A model generated the notes under the pieces. It saw only the letters and a list, made by a program, of their open reading frames with translations, had not been told where the DNA came from and ran no database searches. A stretch of DNA of 64,000 nucleotides from Streptomyces sp. 3214.6. Lineage in GTDB: Bacteria; Actinomycetota; Actinomycetes; Streptomycetales; Streptomycetaceae. The stretch covers positions 8,370,001-8,434,000 of the forward strand of contig NZ_LT670819.1 in the NCBI RefSeq assembly GCF_900129855.1, read 5' to 3'. How positions within the stretch are numbered: the stretch's first letter is position 1; each line of letters starts with the position of its first letter. Positions 16,645 to 25,886 of the stretch are shown piece by piece. Position numbers and translations under genes: made by a program.

Positions 16645-18876
16645 GTGGTGACACCGGTGAACCCCCCACCTCTTGACCGCACTTCGCCACCGACGCCCCC
16701 GGACGCGGGTCCGCGCCCGGCCTCGGCGCTGCCGGACGGCGTCCGCGTGCGCGTGCTGCGGCTCGTATACGGCGATCCGCGCGCGGCCGCCGAACTCGCG
16801 GCGCGGCTGACCGAACGACAGCGGGCCGGCCTCGACCCGCTGCCGACCGAACCCGCCGAGCTCGCTCCGGCCCTGCTGCGGGACTACCGCCGGGAGATCC
16901 GCGCCCTGCCGGAGGACACCCGGCTGCTGCTTCTGCTGGCCGCCGCCGACCAGTACCCGGTGGCCACCCACGCCTTCCTGCGGGCCGTGGCCGCCGCCCG
17001 CCTGGACACCCGCCCCCTGGAGGCGGCCGAGGCGGCCGGTCTCGCCTACTCCACGGCCGGCGGCGTCGGCTTCCGCGACGCCTGGACCCGGATCGCCGCC
17101 TACGAGACGGCCGTTCCCGCCGATCGGCGCGACGTCCACCGACTGCTCGCCCGCGTCCTGCACGGGCCGGCGGAGACGCCCCGGAGGTCCTGGCACCGGG
17201 GCGCGGGCGCGCTCGGCCCCAGCGCGCGGCTCGCCGCGGAACTGACGGCGGCGGCCGCCCAGGCACGCGCCGCCGCGGACCCGGCCCTCTCGGGCGCCCT
17301 CGCCGAACGCGCCGCCGTGCTCTGCGCGGACCCTCGCGAACAGTCCCGCCTCCTCGCCGACGCGGCGACCGACGCCTGGCACTCGGGCGACGGCGACCGC
17401 TCCCGCACCCTCGCCGCCCGCACGCACTCGGGCGCCCTCACCGGCATCCTCGCCCTGCGCACGGGCAACGCGACGGAGGCCTTCGACGCCCTGCTGGCAG
17501 GCGCGGCGCGCACGCCGCGCACCGGCGGCGCCGTCCCCCCGGCGCCCCGCGCCCCGGCTGCCCCCGCCCCCGCCTCCCATCTCCTTGCCCGCGCCGCCGA
17601 AGCCGCCGTCTACACCGGTGACCTGCGTCGATGTCGTGAAGTGGGGGCGGTCGCCAGGGCGCTGGGTGTGGACCCGCCGGGCGTGTCGGGTGGGATCGCC
17701 GCGGCCGTCGACGGGCGGTACGACGATGCGCGCGTTCTGCTGGCGGCGACCGCCGGACGGTGCGGGCCCGGCGGTGACCCCACCCTTCTCGTTCACGCCG
17801 GCATCGCCGCGCTGATGCTCGGCGACCACACCCGCGCCGCCACCGCCACCGTGCGCGCGGCCGCCGCCGCCCGCGCCCGGGGCCTCACCACGGCCGTGTC
17901 CCAGGCCATGGAGTTCCGCGCCTACGCCGAGTTCTGGACCGGCCGCCCGCGGGCCGCCGAGACCGCCGCGCTGGACGCCCTGCGGCAGGCCTACGCCACC
18001 GGACAGGACAACGGCGCCTGCCATCTCCAGGCCGCCCTGGCGATGTTCGCCGCGCTCACCGGCGACGGCGATCTGTGCCGGGAGCGGGCCACGGCCGCCC
18101 GCTCGTACGCCCTCGCCCACGGGCTGGGCCTGCCCGCCGCCCTCGCACAGTGGGCCCTCGCCTTCCTCGACCTCGGCTCCGGCCGCTACGACGCCGCCGC
18201 GACCCGGCTGCGCGCCCTCGCCGCGTCCGGCCCGGGCCACGGCCACCGGGCCATCCGCCATCTCGCCACCCCGCACTATGTCGAGGCCGCCGCCCGCACC
18301 GGCGACACCCGCGTCGCCCGTGCCGCGCACGCCGACTACGACCGCTGGGCCCGTGCCGTCGGCAGCTCCGACGACCTCGCCCTCAGCGCCCGCTGCCGGG
18401 CCCTGCTCACCCCGGGCGCCGACGCCCTCGACCACTACCGCACGGCCCTCGACCTGCACGCCGAAGGCGCCCGCGCCGTCGAACGCGCCCGCACGGAGCT
18501 GCTGTTCGGCAGTGCCCTGCGCCGACTGCGCCGGCGCACCGAGGCCCGCGACCGGCTGCACAGCGCGCTGGCGGCGTTCGACTCCTTCGGCGCCCCGCAC
18601 TGCGCGGAGGCCGCCCGCGCCGAACTCCGCGCACTCGGCGCGCCCGCCGCCGCCCCGGACCGTGGCGGCCGACGCCCGACGACCGACCTGACCGCGCAGC
18701 AACTCCTGGTCGCCCGCATGGCCGCCGACGGCGCCACGAACCGCGAGATCGCCGCCCGCCTCGCCCTCAGCCCCCGCACCATCGACCACCATCTGCGCGG
18801 CGTCTTCACCCGCCTCGGCATCCGCTCCCGCATCGAACTCGTACGGCTGCTCGCGGACGCCGACGACAGACCCTAA
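16645..18876 (+). CDS. Large LuxR-family regulator without a visible P-loop
   Basis: The 743-residue protein ends in a LuxR helix-turn-helix (about 683-740: LTAQQLLVARMAADGATNRE, then IAARLALSPRTIDHHLRGVF). The central part is made of Ala/Arg-rich helical repeats like the TPR-type region of LAL regulators. It opens with REIRALPEDTRLLLLLAAAD, which in LAL proteins follows the ATPase domain. No Walker A or B motif precedes it, so this is a truncated LAL form lacking the N-terminal ATPase. The GTG start follows a short intergenic gap. The stop overlaps the bioD stop by 4 bases. Confidence 0.85.
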   Translation: MVTPVNPPPLDRTSPPTPPDAGPRPASALPDGVRVRVLRLVYGDPRAAAELAARLTERQRAGLDPLPTEPAELAPALLRDYRREIRALPEDTRLLLLLAAADQYPVATHAFLRAVAAARLDTRPLEAAEAAGLAYSTAGGVGFRDAWTRIAAYETAVPADRRDVHRLLARVLHGPAETPRRSWHRGAGALGPSARLAAELTAAAAQARAAADPALSGALAERAAVLCADPREQSRLLADAATDAWHSGDGDRSRTLAARTHSGALTGILALRTGNATEAFDALLAGAARTPRTGGAVPPAPRAPAAPAPASHLLARAAEAAVYTGDLRRCREVGAVARALGVDPPGVSGGIAAAVDGRYDDARVLLAATAGRCGPGGDPTLLVHAGIAALMLGDHTRAATATVRAAAAARARGLTTAVSQAMEFRAYAEFWTGRPRAAETAALDALRQAYATGQDNGACHLQAALAMFAALTGDGDLCRERATAARSYALAHGLGLPAALAQWALAFLDLGSGRYDAAATRLRALAASGPGHGHRAIRHLATPHYVEAAARTGDTRVARAAHADYDRWARAVGSSDDLALSARCRALLTPGADALDHYRTALDLHAEGARAVERARTELLFGSALRRLRRRTEARDRLHSALAAFDSFGAPHCAEAARAELRALGAPAAAPDRGGRRPTTDLTAQQLLVARMAADGATNREIAARLALSPRTIDHHLRGVFTRLGIRSRIELVRLLADADDRP

Positions 18877-19601
18877 GCGCCCGAACCGGTCCTCGTCCGG
18901 AACGTCTGCGCCTCCCACGTCCCGTCCAGGCGCGGCGCCAGCCAACCGGGCGCCGCCGTACGGAAGTCGGCGGGCGCGAGCGCACCCGATCCGGCCGGGA
19001 GCACGCCCAGCAGGGGCGCCCCGGCCACCTCCGGCAGGTCCGCCACGTTGCAACGGGACGCCAGGTCGGGGGAGTCGGGCCAGCTGCCGATGACGACGCC
19101 CAGCAACTCCACGCCCCGCGAGCGCAGTTCACGGGCCGTCAGTTCCGTGGTGTTCAGCGTGCCGAGCCCCGCCGACGCCACCACCAGCACCGGCGCCCGC
19201 AGCGCCTGCGCCGCGTCGGCCAGCGTCCCGCCCGCCTCGTCGAACCGTACGAGCAGACCGCCCGCGCCCTCGACGAGCACCAGGTCGTGGTCCGTCGCGA
19301 GCTTCTGGGCCGCTTCCACCACCTCGTACGGCCGCACCGGCGCGAGGCCCGCCCGGCGTGCCGCCGTCGCCGGGGCCAACGGCTCCGGATAGCGGGCGAG
19401 TTCGGCCGTCGTGAGCGCCCCCGCGAGCCGCGCGACCTCGTGGGCGTCCCCGGGCTCGTCCGGCCCGACGCCGGTCTGCGCGGCCTTCAGCACGGCCACC
19501 GAGCGCCCCGCCGCCAGCGCCGACGCGGCGACCGCGGCCGTCGTGACGGTCTTGCCGACCTCCGTGCCCGTCCCCGTGATCACCAGGATCGGCATGTTCA
19601 T
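18873..19601 (-). CDS. bioD: Dethiobiotin synthetase
   Basis: BioD closes the ureido ring of dethiobiotin from diaminopelargonate, CO2 and ATP. The P-loop GTGTEVGKT is at residues 10-18 and [12 protein letters not shown] is the second conserved block. The ATG at 19601 is chosen because it overlaps the bioA stop (ATGA); an internal ATG at 19595 is possible. It is the last gene of the bioB-bioA-bioD run, and its stop overlaps that of the convergent LuxR gene. Confidence 0.95.
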   Translation of the reverse strand: MNMPILVITGTGTEVGKTVTTAAVAASALAAGRSVAVLKAAQTGVGPDEPGDAHEVARLAGALTTAELARYPEPLAPATAARRAGLAPVRPYEVVEAAQKLATDHDLVLVEGAGGLLVRFDEAGGTLADAAQALRAPVLVVASAGLGTLNTTELTARELRSRGVELLGVVIGSWPDSPDLASRCNVADLPEVAGAPLLGVLPAGSGALAPADFRTAAPGWLAPRLDGTWEAQTFRTRTGSGA

Positions 19602-20878
19602 CCCTCCCGCGCCGCGGCGCACACCGCGCGCGCGATCCGAGCCACGTCCACGTCACCGGTGACGTAGGGCGGCATCGTGTAGACCAGATCGCGGAACGGG
19701 CGAAGCCAGACGCCCTCCCGCACGGCCGCCGCCGTGGCCGCCTTCATGTCCACCGCGTGGTCGAGCTGGACGACTCCGATGGCGCCGAGGACCCGGACGT
19801 CCTGGACGCCCGGGATGTCGAGGGCGGGGGCCAGCCCGTCCCGCAGCCCGGTCTCGATCCGCTTGACCTCAGCGAGCCAGTCCTGTCCGAGCAGCAGTTC
19901 GATGGAGGTGCAGGCGACGGCGGCGGCGAGCGGATTGCCCATGAACGTCGGCCCGTGCGCCAGCACCGGCACCTCGCCCCGCGAGATCCCGTCGGCCACC
20001 CGGGAGGTGCACAGGGTCGCCGCCATCGTCATATAGCCGCCGGTCAGCGCCTTGCCGACGCACATCACGTCCGGCGTCACCGCCGCGTGCCCCGCCGCGA
20101 ACAGCGCGCCGGTGCGCCCGAACCCGGTCGCGATCTCGTCGAACACCAGCAGCACGTCGTGCGCGTCGCACGCCTCGCGCAGCACCCGCAGATACGCGGG
20201 GGAGTGGAACCGCATCCCGCCCGCGCCCTGCACCACCGGCTCCACGATCACCGCGGCCAGTTCGTCGGCGTGCCGCTCGATCGCCGCACGCAGCCGCTCC
20301 GCGTACGACTCCTCGTACTCGACCGGCGGCGGGTCCACGAACACCTGCCGGGGCAGGACCCCGGTCCACAGGTCGTGCATCCCGCCCTCGGGGTCGCACA
20401 CGGACATCGGCTGCCAGGTGTCGCCGTGGTAGCCCCCGCGCCAGGTCAGCAGCCGCTGCTTGCCCGGGCGGCCCAGCGAACGCCAGTACTGCAGGCACAT
20501 CTTCACCGCGACCTCGACCGACACCGAACCGGAGTCGGCGAGGAAGACATGCTCCAGACCGTCGGGCGACATGTCGACAAGGAGCTTGGCGAGCCGTACC
20601 GCGGGCTCGTGGGTCAGCCCGCCGAACATCACATGGCTCATCCGCCCGAGCTGTTCGCGCGCGGCCTCGTTCAGCACGGGGTGGTTGTAGCCGTGGATCG
20701 CCGACCACCAGGACGACATGCCGTCGACCAGCTCACCCGAGCCGTCCGCCAGGCGCAGCCGTACCCCGCTCGCCGACGCGACGACGAGCGGGTCCACCCG
20801 GCCGGGCATCGGACCGTAGGGATGCCACACATGCCGCCGGTCGAGCTCCAGCAGTTCGGAGACGGGCAGCTCAGGCAT
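19598..20878 (-). CDS. bioA: Adenosylmethionine-8-amino-7-oxononanoate aminotransferase
   Basis: BioA transfers the amino group of SAM to KAPA, giving DAPA. It is a class III PLP aminotransferase of 426 residues with the [13 protein letters not shown] block (about 245-257) and Schiff-base Lys276 ([11 protein letters not shown]). The N-terminal HVWHPYGP motif and [15 protein letters not shown] are diagnostic for BioA. Its start overlaps the end of bioB by 8 bases and its stop overlaps bioD by 4, so the three are translationally coupled. Confidence 0.97.
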   Translation of the reverse strand: MPELPVSELLELDRRHVWHPYGPMPGRVDPLVVASASGVRLRLADGSGELVDGMSSWWSAIHGYNHPVLNEAAREQLGRMSHVMFGGLTHEPAVRLAKLLVDMSPDGLEHVFLADSGSVSVEVAVKMCLQYWRSLGRPGKQRLLTWRGGYHGDTWQPMSVCDPEGGMHDLWTGVLPRQVFVDPPPVEYEESYAERLRAAIERHADELAAVIVEPVVQGAGGMRFHSPAYLRVLREACDAHDVLLVFDEIATGFGRTGALFAAGHAAVTPDVMCVGKALTGGYMTMAATLCTSRVADGISRGEVPVLAHGPTFMGNPLAAAVACTSIELLLGQDWLAEVKRIETGLRDGLAPALDIPGVQDVRVLGAIGVVQLDHAVDMKAATAAAVREGVWLRPFRDLVYTMPPYVTGDVDVARIARAVCAAAREG

Positions 20879-22079
20879 TGGGCGCGAGGTCGGTACCGGC
20901 GCCGCGGCGGCGCACGGCGACCAGGTCCGTACGCGGCTCGCTCACCGCGGGAGCCTCAGCGACGGCAGCGGCAGCGCCACCGCACACGCCACCGCCCTCG
21001 TGGGACCCACAGCCCGCGCTCTCGTGCGCACCGCAGCCGCCGCCCTCGTGGGACCCGCAGTCACCGCCCGCCGTCACCCGGTGCTCGGGCAGCGTGACCT
21101 CGCCCGCGCCCTCCACCTCGAACCCGGCGTCCGCGATCATCTCCAGGTCGGCCTTGCCGGCCTGGCCCTCGGTCGTGAGGTAGTCGCCGAGGAAGATCGA
21201 GTTGGCCAGGTGCAGGGCCAGCGGCTGCATGGTGCGCAGATGGACCTCGCGGCCGCCCGCGATGCGCACCTCGACGTCCGGGCAGACGAACCGGACCATC
21301 GCCAGGATCCGCAGACACCGCTGCGGGGTGAGGTTCCACTCCTTGGCCAGCGGGGTGCCCTCGACCGGGATGAGGAAGTTGACCGGCACCGAGTCGGGGT
21401 CCAGCGCGCGCAGCGAGAACACCACGTCGACGAGGTCCTCGTCGCTCTCGCCCATGCCGGCGATCAGGCCCGAGCAGGCCGACAGGCCGGCCGCGTGCGC
21501 CTTGTTGACCGTGTCCACCCGGTCGGCGTACGTGTGCGTGGTCGTGATGTCCCCGTACGTCGACTCGGAGGTGTTCAGGTTGTGGTTGTAGGCGTCCGCG
21601 CCCGCCTCGCGCAGCCGCTCGGCCTGGCCGTCGGAGAGCAGGCCCAGACAGGCGCACACCTCGACGCCCTCGTTCTCTTCCTTGATCGCCTTGATGGTGC
21701 CGGCCACCCGGTCGACGTCCCGGTCCGTCGGACCGCGCCCGGACGCCACCAGACAGACCCGCTTGGCCCCGCCCGCGAGCCCCGCCGCCGCGGCCCGGGA
21801 GGCCTCGTCGGGCTTGAGCCAGGTGTACTTCAGGATCCCGGCCGTGGAGCCGAGCCGCTGCGAGCAGTACGAGCAGTCCTCGGGGCACAGGCCCGACTTG
21901 AGGTTGACGAGATAGTTGAGCTTCACCCGTCGCCCGAACCAGTGCCGGCGCACCTTCCCGGCCGCAGCCACCACGTCCAGCACGTCGTCGTCGGAAGTGG
22001 CGAGGACGGCCAGAGCTTCCTCGCGGGTCGGCAGCTCGCGCCGAAGCCCCTTGTCCACCAGCGTGTTCAGCAGGTCCAT
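20871..22079 (-). CDS. bioB: Biotin synthase with Cys/His repeat tail
   Basis: BioB inserts sulfur into dethiobiotin by radical SAM chemistry. The cluster motif CPEDCSYC gives Cys65, Cys69 and Cys72; YNHNLNTSE and the [10 protein letters not shown] block are standard. The ATG at 22079 gives 402 residues, about 50-60 longer than usual BioB. The extra part (from residue 341) has three 8-residue repeats of the form CG(S/A)HE(G/S)(G/A)G, then VCGG and an Ala/Arg tail. Such repeats suggest metal or cluster binding, perhaps linked to repair of the auxiliary cluster consumed each turnover. That role is inference only. Confidence 0.96.
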   Translation of the reverse strand: MDLLNTLVDKGLRRELPTREEALAVLATSDDDVLDVVAAAGKVRRHWFGRRVKLNYLVNLKSGLCPEDCSYCSQRLGSTAGILKYTWLKPDEASRAAAAGLAGGAKRVCLVASGRGPTDRDVDRVAGTIKAIKEENEGVEVCACLGLLSDGQAERLREAGADAYNHNLNTSESTYGDITTTHTYADRVDTVNKAHAAGLSACSGLIAGMGESDEDLVDVVFSLRALDPDSVPVNFLIPVEGTPLAKEWNLTPQRCLRILAMVRFVCPDVEVRIAGGREVHLRTMQPLALHLANSIFLGDYLTTEGQAGKADLEMIADAGFEVEGAGEVTLPEHRVTAGGDCGSHEGGGCGAHESAGCGSHEGGGVCGGAAAAVAEAPAVSEPRTDLVAVRRRGAGTDLAPNA

Positions 22080-22226
22080 GAGAGCCGATCCTGTCCTACG
22101 CACCCGCTTCGGGCCAAGGTAGGGATCGCACAACACACCCGCTTCGACGTGTGGGTATTGCCACACCGTGGGTGGCGATCGCTGCCGCTAGTGTCTGTCC
22201 GCTACCTACAAAAGCCCGGAGGACCC

Positions 22227-23354
22227 ATGGCGTTCGGCTGGATCGACGAGCAGGCGGAGCTGCGCCGCCGCGCCGGACTTGTGCGGACGCTGCGGCCCCG
22301 CACGGCAGACTCCCCGCTCCTCGACCTCGCGAGCAACGACTACCTGGGTCTGGCCCGGCATCCCCGGGTGGTGGCGGGGGCCGTGGAGGCCGCCAGGACG
22401 TGGGGCGGCGGCGCGACCGGTTCCCGACTGGTCACCGGCACCACCGAGCTGCACGGCGAGCTGGAGCGGGAGCTCGCGCAGCACTGCGGGTTCGAGGCGG
22501 CCCTCGTGTTCTCCTCCGGGTACGCGGCCAACCTCGCCGCCGTCACCGCGCTGGCCCCGCACGGCTCGCTGATCGTCTCCGACGCGGGCAACCACGCCTC
22601 GCTCATCGACGGCTGCCGACTCGCCCGCGGTACCACCCAGGTCGTCGGACACGCCGACCCGCAGGCGGTGCGCAAGGCGCTCGGCACGCACGACGGCCCG
22701 GCCGTGGCCGTCTCCGACACGGTCTTCTCCGTCGACGGAGACGCCGCCCCGCTGGCCGCTCTCGCGGCCGCCTGCCGGGAGCACGGCGCCGGACTGGTCC
22801 TCGACGACGCCCACGGGCTCGGCGTGCTCGGGGACGGCGGCCAAGGCGCTCCGTACGCGGCGGGTCTCGCGGGCGCCGCCGACGTCGTCGTCACGGTCAC
22901 GCTGTCGAAGTCGCTCGGCAGTCAGGGCGGTGCGGTGCTGGGCCCCGCGCGCGTGATCGACCATCTGCTCAACGCGGCTCGGACGTTCATCTTCGACACC
23001 GGCCTGGCCCCGGCGGCGGCGGGCGCGGCGCTGGCCGCCCTCAGGCTGCTGCGCGCGGAGCCGCAGCGCGCGCCGCGCGCGCGTGCGGTGGCGGACGAGC
23101 TGTACTCCCGGCTGACGGCCGCGGGTCTGGAAGCGGTGCGTCCGGACGCCGCGGTCGTCTCCGTGCGTGCGCCGTCCCCGGAGGAGGCCGTGCGGTGGGC
23201 GGCGGACTGCCGGTCGGCAGGCCTGGCCGTGGGCTGCTTCCGTCCTCCCTCCGTGCCCGACGGCATCTCACGCCTGAGGCTGACCGCCCGTGCGGACCTC
23301 TCCGGGGCCGAGCTGGAACGCGCTGTACGGGTGATCGACGAGACACGACCATGA
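22227..23354 (+). CDS. bioF: 8-amino-7-oxononanoate synthase
   Basis: BioF condenses pimeloyl-ACP/CoA with alanine, the first step of the ring assembly pathway completed by the divergent bioB-bioA-bioD. It is an alpha-oxoamine synthase of 375 residues. Landmarks are LDLASNDYLGLARHP, the GATGSRLVTGTTELH loop, DDAHGLGVLG and Schiff-base Lys228 (TLSKSLGSQGG). A GGAGGA ribosome site precedes the ATG. The 147-base gap to bioB must contain both promoters; no clear BioQ/BirA-type operator was recognised there. Confidence 0.96.
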   Translation: MAFGWIDEQAELRRRAGLVRTLRPRTADSPLLDLASNDYLGLARHPRVVAGAVEAARTWGGGATGSRLVTGTTELHGELERELAQHCGFEAALVFSSGYAANLAAVTALAPHGSLIVSDAGNHASLIDGCRLARGTTQVVGHADPQAVRKALGTHDGPAVAVSDTVFSVDGDAAPLAALAAACREHGAGLVLDDAHGLGVLGDGGQGAPYAAGLAGAADVVVTVTLSKSLGSQGGAVLGPARVIDHLLNAARTFIFDTGLAPAAAGAALAALRLLRAEPQRAPRARAVADELYSRLTAAGLEAVRPDAAVVSVRAPSPEEAVRWAADCRSAGLAVGCFRPPSVPDGISRLRLTARADLSGAELERAVRVIDETRP

Positions 23355-23379
23355 GTCGGCGTGACACGGCCGTGGGTCG

Positions 23380-23436
23380 CCGCTGAGCACCGCTTGCCGA
23401 CTACTGCGGTGTGTTGTGCCGCGGTGCGCTCAGCGG
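23380..23436. terminator. Inverted repeat between convergent bioF and DUF397 gene
   Basis: Arms CCGCTGAGCACCGC and GCGGTGCGCTCAGCGG pair imperfectly across a 27-base loop region and overlap the DUF397 stop codon. The location between convergent genes fits a bidirectional terminator. Confidence 0.45.
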
Positions 23437-23663
23437 AACGCTGCCGTGAAGCCCGTCCAGCTCTCGGGGGAGAAGAGCAGGGCGGGTCCGGCCGGGTCCT
23501 TGGAGTCGCGTACGGCGAGCAGGCCGGCCCAGGGGCCGATGGCCGGCCGGGCGGTCTCCACGCAGTTGTTCGCTCCCGTGCTGTAGCTGCTGCGCAGCCA
23601 CCGCACCTGCGGGAGGTGATCGGAATCGGTACTGGAAGGTACGTTCCGCGGTAGTGCGGACAT
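23430..23663 (-). CDS. DUF397 protein
   Basis: The 77-residue protein is of the BldB/DUF397 class. It has the family core VRWLRSSYSTGANNCVETA, then LLAVRDSKDPAGPALLFSPESW and an aromatic end (FTAAFR). It lies 9 bases after the XRE regulator on the same strand. In Streptomyces such small proteins pair with a DUF5753 helix-turn-helix protein in developmental or silencing switches (WhiJ-like clusters); here the pair plausibly forms a regulator complex. Confidence 0.9.
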   Translation of the reverse strand: MSALPRNVPSSTDSDHLPQVRWLRSSYSTGANNCVETARPAIGPWAGLLAVRDSKDPAGPALLFSPESWTGFTAAFR

Positions 23664-23672
23664 GGTGCCTCC

Positions 23673-24533
23673 TTACGCGCCGTCGGCTATCGCGGCGATG
23701 TAATCCGATGAGTCCCCGGGCGAAAGGGCGTGCGCCCGAAGGGCGTTGAAGGCCTCGGTGTAGGCCTGGAGGTCTTCTTTCCGTTCGAGATAGAGGCTAC
23801 TCGTCAAGTGGTCGAGGACAACCACATCCAGATCAGAAGTGCGCGAAAATGAGAAGATAACGAAAGGGCCGGTTAGGCCGATATGCGCCCCGGCGGAGAA
23901 CGGCAGGACCTGAAGTCTCACCTGCGGCAGCCGGGCCGCCTCCACCAGCCGACCGAGCTGATGCGCCATCACCTCGGGCCCGCCCACCTCCCGCCGCAGC
24001 ACCGCCTCGTCCAGCACCGCGTTCAGCTCCAGCGGCGGCTGCGCGCGCAGCACGTCCTGGCGGGCCAGCCGTACCTCCACCAGGGTGTCGAGCTGCTCCT
24101 CGTCGGCGCCCTCCACCGCGGCCCTGGTCACCGCACGCGCGTACTCGGGCGTCTGCAGCAGCCCCGGTACCACACTCGTCTCCAGTGTGCGCATCGCGCT
24201 CGCCTGGGACTCCAGACTGATGAAGTCCCGGTAGGTGGGCGGCAGCACCCCGCGGTAGGCGTGCCACCAGTGGTCCCGACCGCCGCTGCCCTCGACGCCC
24301 GCCAGCGCCAGCATCAGCTCCCGCAGCTGTGGATCGGCCACACCGTAGGCGTCGAGGAGTAACCGCACATCGGCCGGTTTTGACCCACTGGTGCCGGTCT
24401 CGATGCGGCTCACCTTGGACTGGTGCCAGCCCACGAGCCGGGCCGCCTCACCACTGGTGAGGCCCGCCTGGGTGCGCAGTGTGCGCAGTTCGGCGCCCAG
24501 TTTCCGGCGGCGCACCGCGGGACCGTGTTGCAT
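23673..24533 (-). CDS. XRE-family regulator with DUF5753 domain
   Basis: The 286-residue protein has an N-terminal helix-turn-helix (about 10-65: LGAELRTLRTQAGLTSGEAA, then RLVGWHQSKVSRIETG) and a C-terminal DUF5753 domain (about 90-275). The latter shows the typical EARTLETSVVPGLLQTPEYAR-like segment and HIGLTGPFVIFSF. It is WhiJ-like and transcribed with the DUF397 gene, divergent from the RsbW-like ATPase. These three gene types commonly occur together in streptomycetes. Confidence 0.92.
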   Translation of the reverse strand: MQHGPAVRRRKLGAELRTLRTQAGLTSGEAARLVGWHQSKVSRIETGTSGSKPADVRLLLDAYGVADPQLRELMLALAGVEGSGGRDHWWHAYRGVLPPTYRDFISLESQASAMRTLETSVVPGLLQTPEYARAVTRAAVEGADEEQLDTLVEVRLARQDVLRAQPPLELNAVLDEAVLRREVGGPEVMAHQLGRLVEAARLPQVRLQVLPFSAGAHIGLTGPFVIFSFSRTSDLDVVVLDHLTSSLYLERKEDLQAYTEAFNALRAHALSPGDSSDYIAAIADGA

Positions 24534-24746
24534 GGGCTCCTCCTTACTCCTTACGGGCCGTCCAAATACGCTCTGTCGTCGCAGAGTTCACCGCATCGAG
24601 CGACAGATATATGCATAACTTGGTGGATCGCCACCCGTGACCGGCGCGGTAATGGCAGTCTGGCGAAGAAGCACCAGTCCGGGACCGTACTCGAACCACA
24701 CGCACCGTGTCGGACTTCGGTCCCGTGGGAAAGGGACGACGTCGCC

Positions 24747-25229
24747 ATGGCAGATCACCTGGAAGCATCCGTCACTCTGCCGAGCGATCCCGCTTCGGTC
24801 TCCACGGCCCGCGGCTTCGTGGTCGGCACCCTCGGGGAGTGGGGTCTGCCGGCGGACACGGAGGCGGCCGACACCGTCCGGCTGATCGTCTCAGAACTCG
24901 CCACCAACGCCGTACAGCACACTTTCGGGCAATCCCCCACCTTCACGGTGGACCTCGTCCTCGACCGTGACGAACAGCTGCGCATCGGCGTCACCGACAG
25001 CCACCCGCGCTTCCCGAAACGACTGCCGGCCGCCGTCCAGCAGGACAACGGCCGAGGCCTGGTGATCATTCGCTGGCTGACCGCGGAGTGCGGCGGCAAG
25101 CTCAGAGTGCGGCCCACCCGGGAGGGCGGCAAGACGGTCACCGTCGTACTCCCGTGGACCGTCCCGTTGGCGGAGCCGGTGGCCGGAGCCCTGACTGCCC
25201 CGGCGGAGGGCGAGATCCCGGGGCGGTGA
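24747..25229 (+). CDS. RsbW-like ATP-binding (anti-sigma type) protein
   Basis: The 160-residue protein carries a GHKL ATPase fold. The N box is LIVSELATNAVQHTF, the G1 box IGVTDSHPRFP, and GRGLVIIRWLTAECG is the G2 region. In Streptomyces such small proteins act as anti-sigma factors or phosphate-sensing partners; here the neighbouring XRE/DUF397 pair suggests the abaA/whiJ-type arrangement. The ATG at 24747 follows GGGAAAGGGACGACGTCGCC, which contains the likely ribosome site. The sigma partner is unknown. Confidence 0.88.
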   Translation: MADHLEASVTLPSDPASVSTARGFVVGTLGEWGLPADTEAADTVRLIVSELATNAVQHTFGQSPTFTVDLVLDRDEQLRIGVTDSHPRFPKRLPAAVQQDNGRGLVIIRWLTAECGGKLRVRPTREGGKTVTVVLPWTVPLAEPVAGALTAPAEGEIPGR

Positions 25230-25279
25230 GGGCGCGTCAGGGACGCCGGCGCCGCCCCGGGAGGCTCAGTGGACCCGGC

Positions 25280-25753
25280 TCAGCGGACCCGCCCGTACCA
25301 GACGCTCTTGGTCCAGATCTTCTGCAGTTTCACCACGTCCCCGGTCTTCGGCGAGTGCCAGATCTTGCCGTTACCCGCGTAGATCCCGACGTGGTACACG
25401 TTCGAACCCGAGTGGAAGAACACGAGGTCGCCCGCCTTGCGGCTGGACGCCGAGATGTGCTTCGTCTTGTTGTACTGCTGGGCCGCCGTCCGAGGCAGGG
25501 TCTTGCCCGCCTTCTTGTACGAGTACAGCGTGAGCCCGGAGCAGTCGAACCTCTTCGGCCCGGTGGCCCCGTACTTGTACGGAGCGCCCTTCTTGGAGGC
25601 CGCGATCTGGAGCGCCTTCGTCGCCGGTGTGGCAGCCGAGGCGTCCGGGGCGAGCCCGGGAACCACGACCGAGCCGCCGACGGCGGCGATGGCGAAGGCC
25701 GAGGCCGTACCGGCCCGGACCATGAGCGACGGGACACGATTGAGCGCAGTCAT
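25280..25753 (-). CDS. Secreted NlpC/P60 cell-wall endopeptidase
   Basis: The 157-residue protein has a signal-like N-terminus (residues 1-41, ending ASAAT) and a single NlpC/P60 domain. The catalytic Cys71 is in RFDCSGLT, His121 in YHVGIY, and the polar third residue is probably His133. It is expected to cut peptidoglycan stem peptides outside the membrane. The ATG at 25753 lies directly behind a c-di-AMP riboswitch, so expression should fall or rise with c-di-AMP, a second messenger tied to cell-wall stress and turgor. There is no separate wall-binding domain. Confidence 0.93.
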   Translation of the reverse strand: MTALNRVPSLMVRAGTASAFAIAAVGGSVVVPGLAPDASAATPATKALQIAASKKGAPYKYGATGPKRFDCSGLTLYSYKKAGKTLPRTAAQQYNKTKHISASSRKAGDLVFFHSGSNVYHVGIYAGNGKIWHSPKTGDVVKLQKIWTKSVWYGRVR

Positions 25754-25765
25754 GCGCAACCCTTC

Positions 25766-25886
25766 GTCAGCCGCCTGTGAAGGATGACCTGTCGGATTCG
25801 GGCTGGCGAAGTTGCCCGGCCGCTGACGCGGCTTCACCCCAAGGGCTGCTCGGCCCGGTCATGGCGTGACCGTTCCGGCGACCCGT
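25766..25886 (-). ncRNA. c-di-AMP riboswitch (ydaO/yuaA leader)
   Basis: On the minus strand the leader contains GGGGTGAA, then a GCC-rich hairpin, then CCCGAATCCGACAGGTCATC and CAGGCGG, in the order of the ydaO consensus. The closing stem pairs GTCGCC (at 25882-25877) with GGCGGC (at 25775-25770), and GGTCA-CGCCA-TGACC forms a P2-like hairpin. The NlpC start is only about 14 bases after the closing stem. The recognition is from memory of the consensus and not a covariance-model hit. Confidence 0.82.

Noticed and set aside
22080-22226. Operator or promoter elements between bioB and bioF
   Set aside because: CACCCGCTTCG occurs twice and CCACACCGTGG is a short palindrome, but no spaced -35/-10 pair or known biotin-repressor site could be supported.
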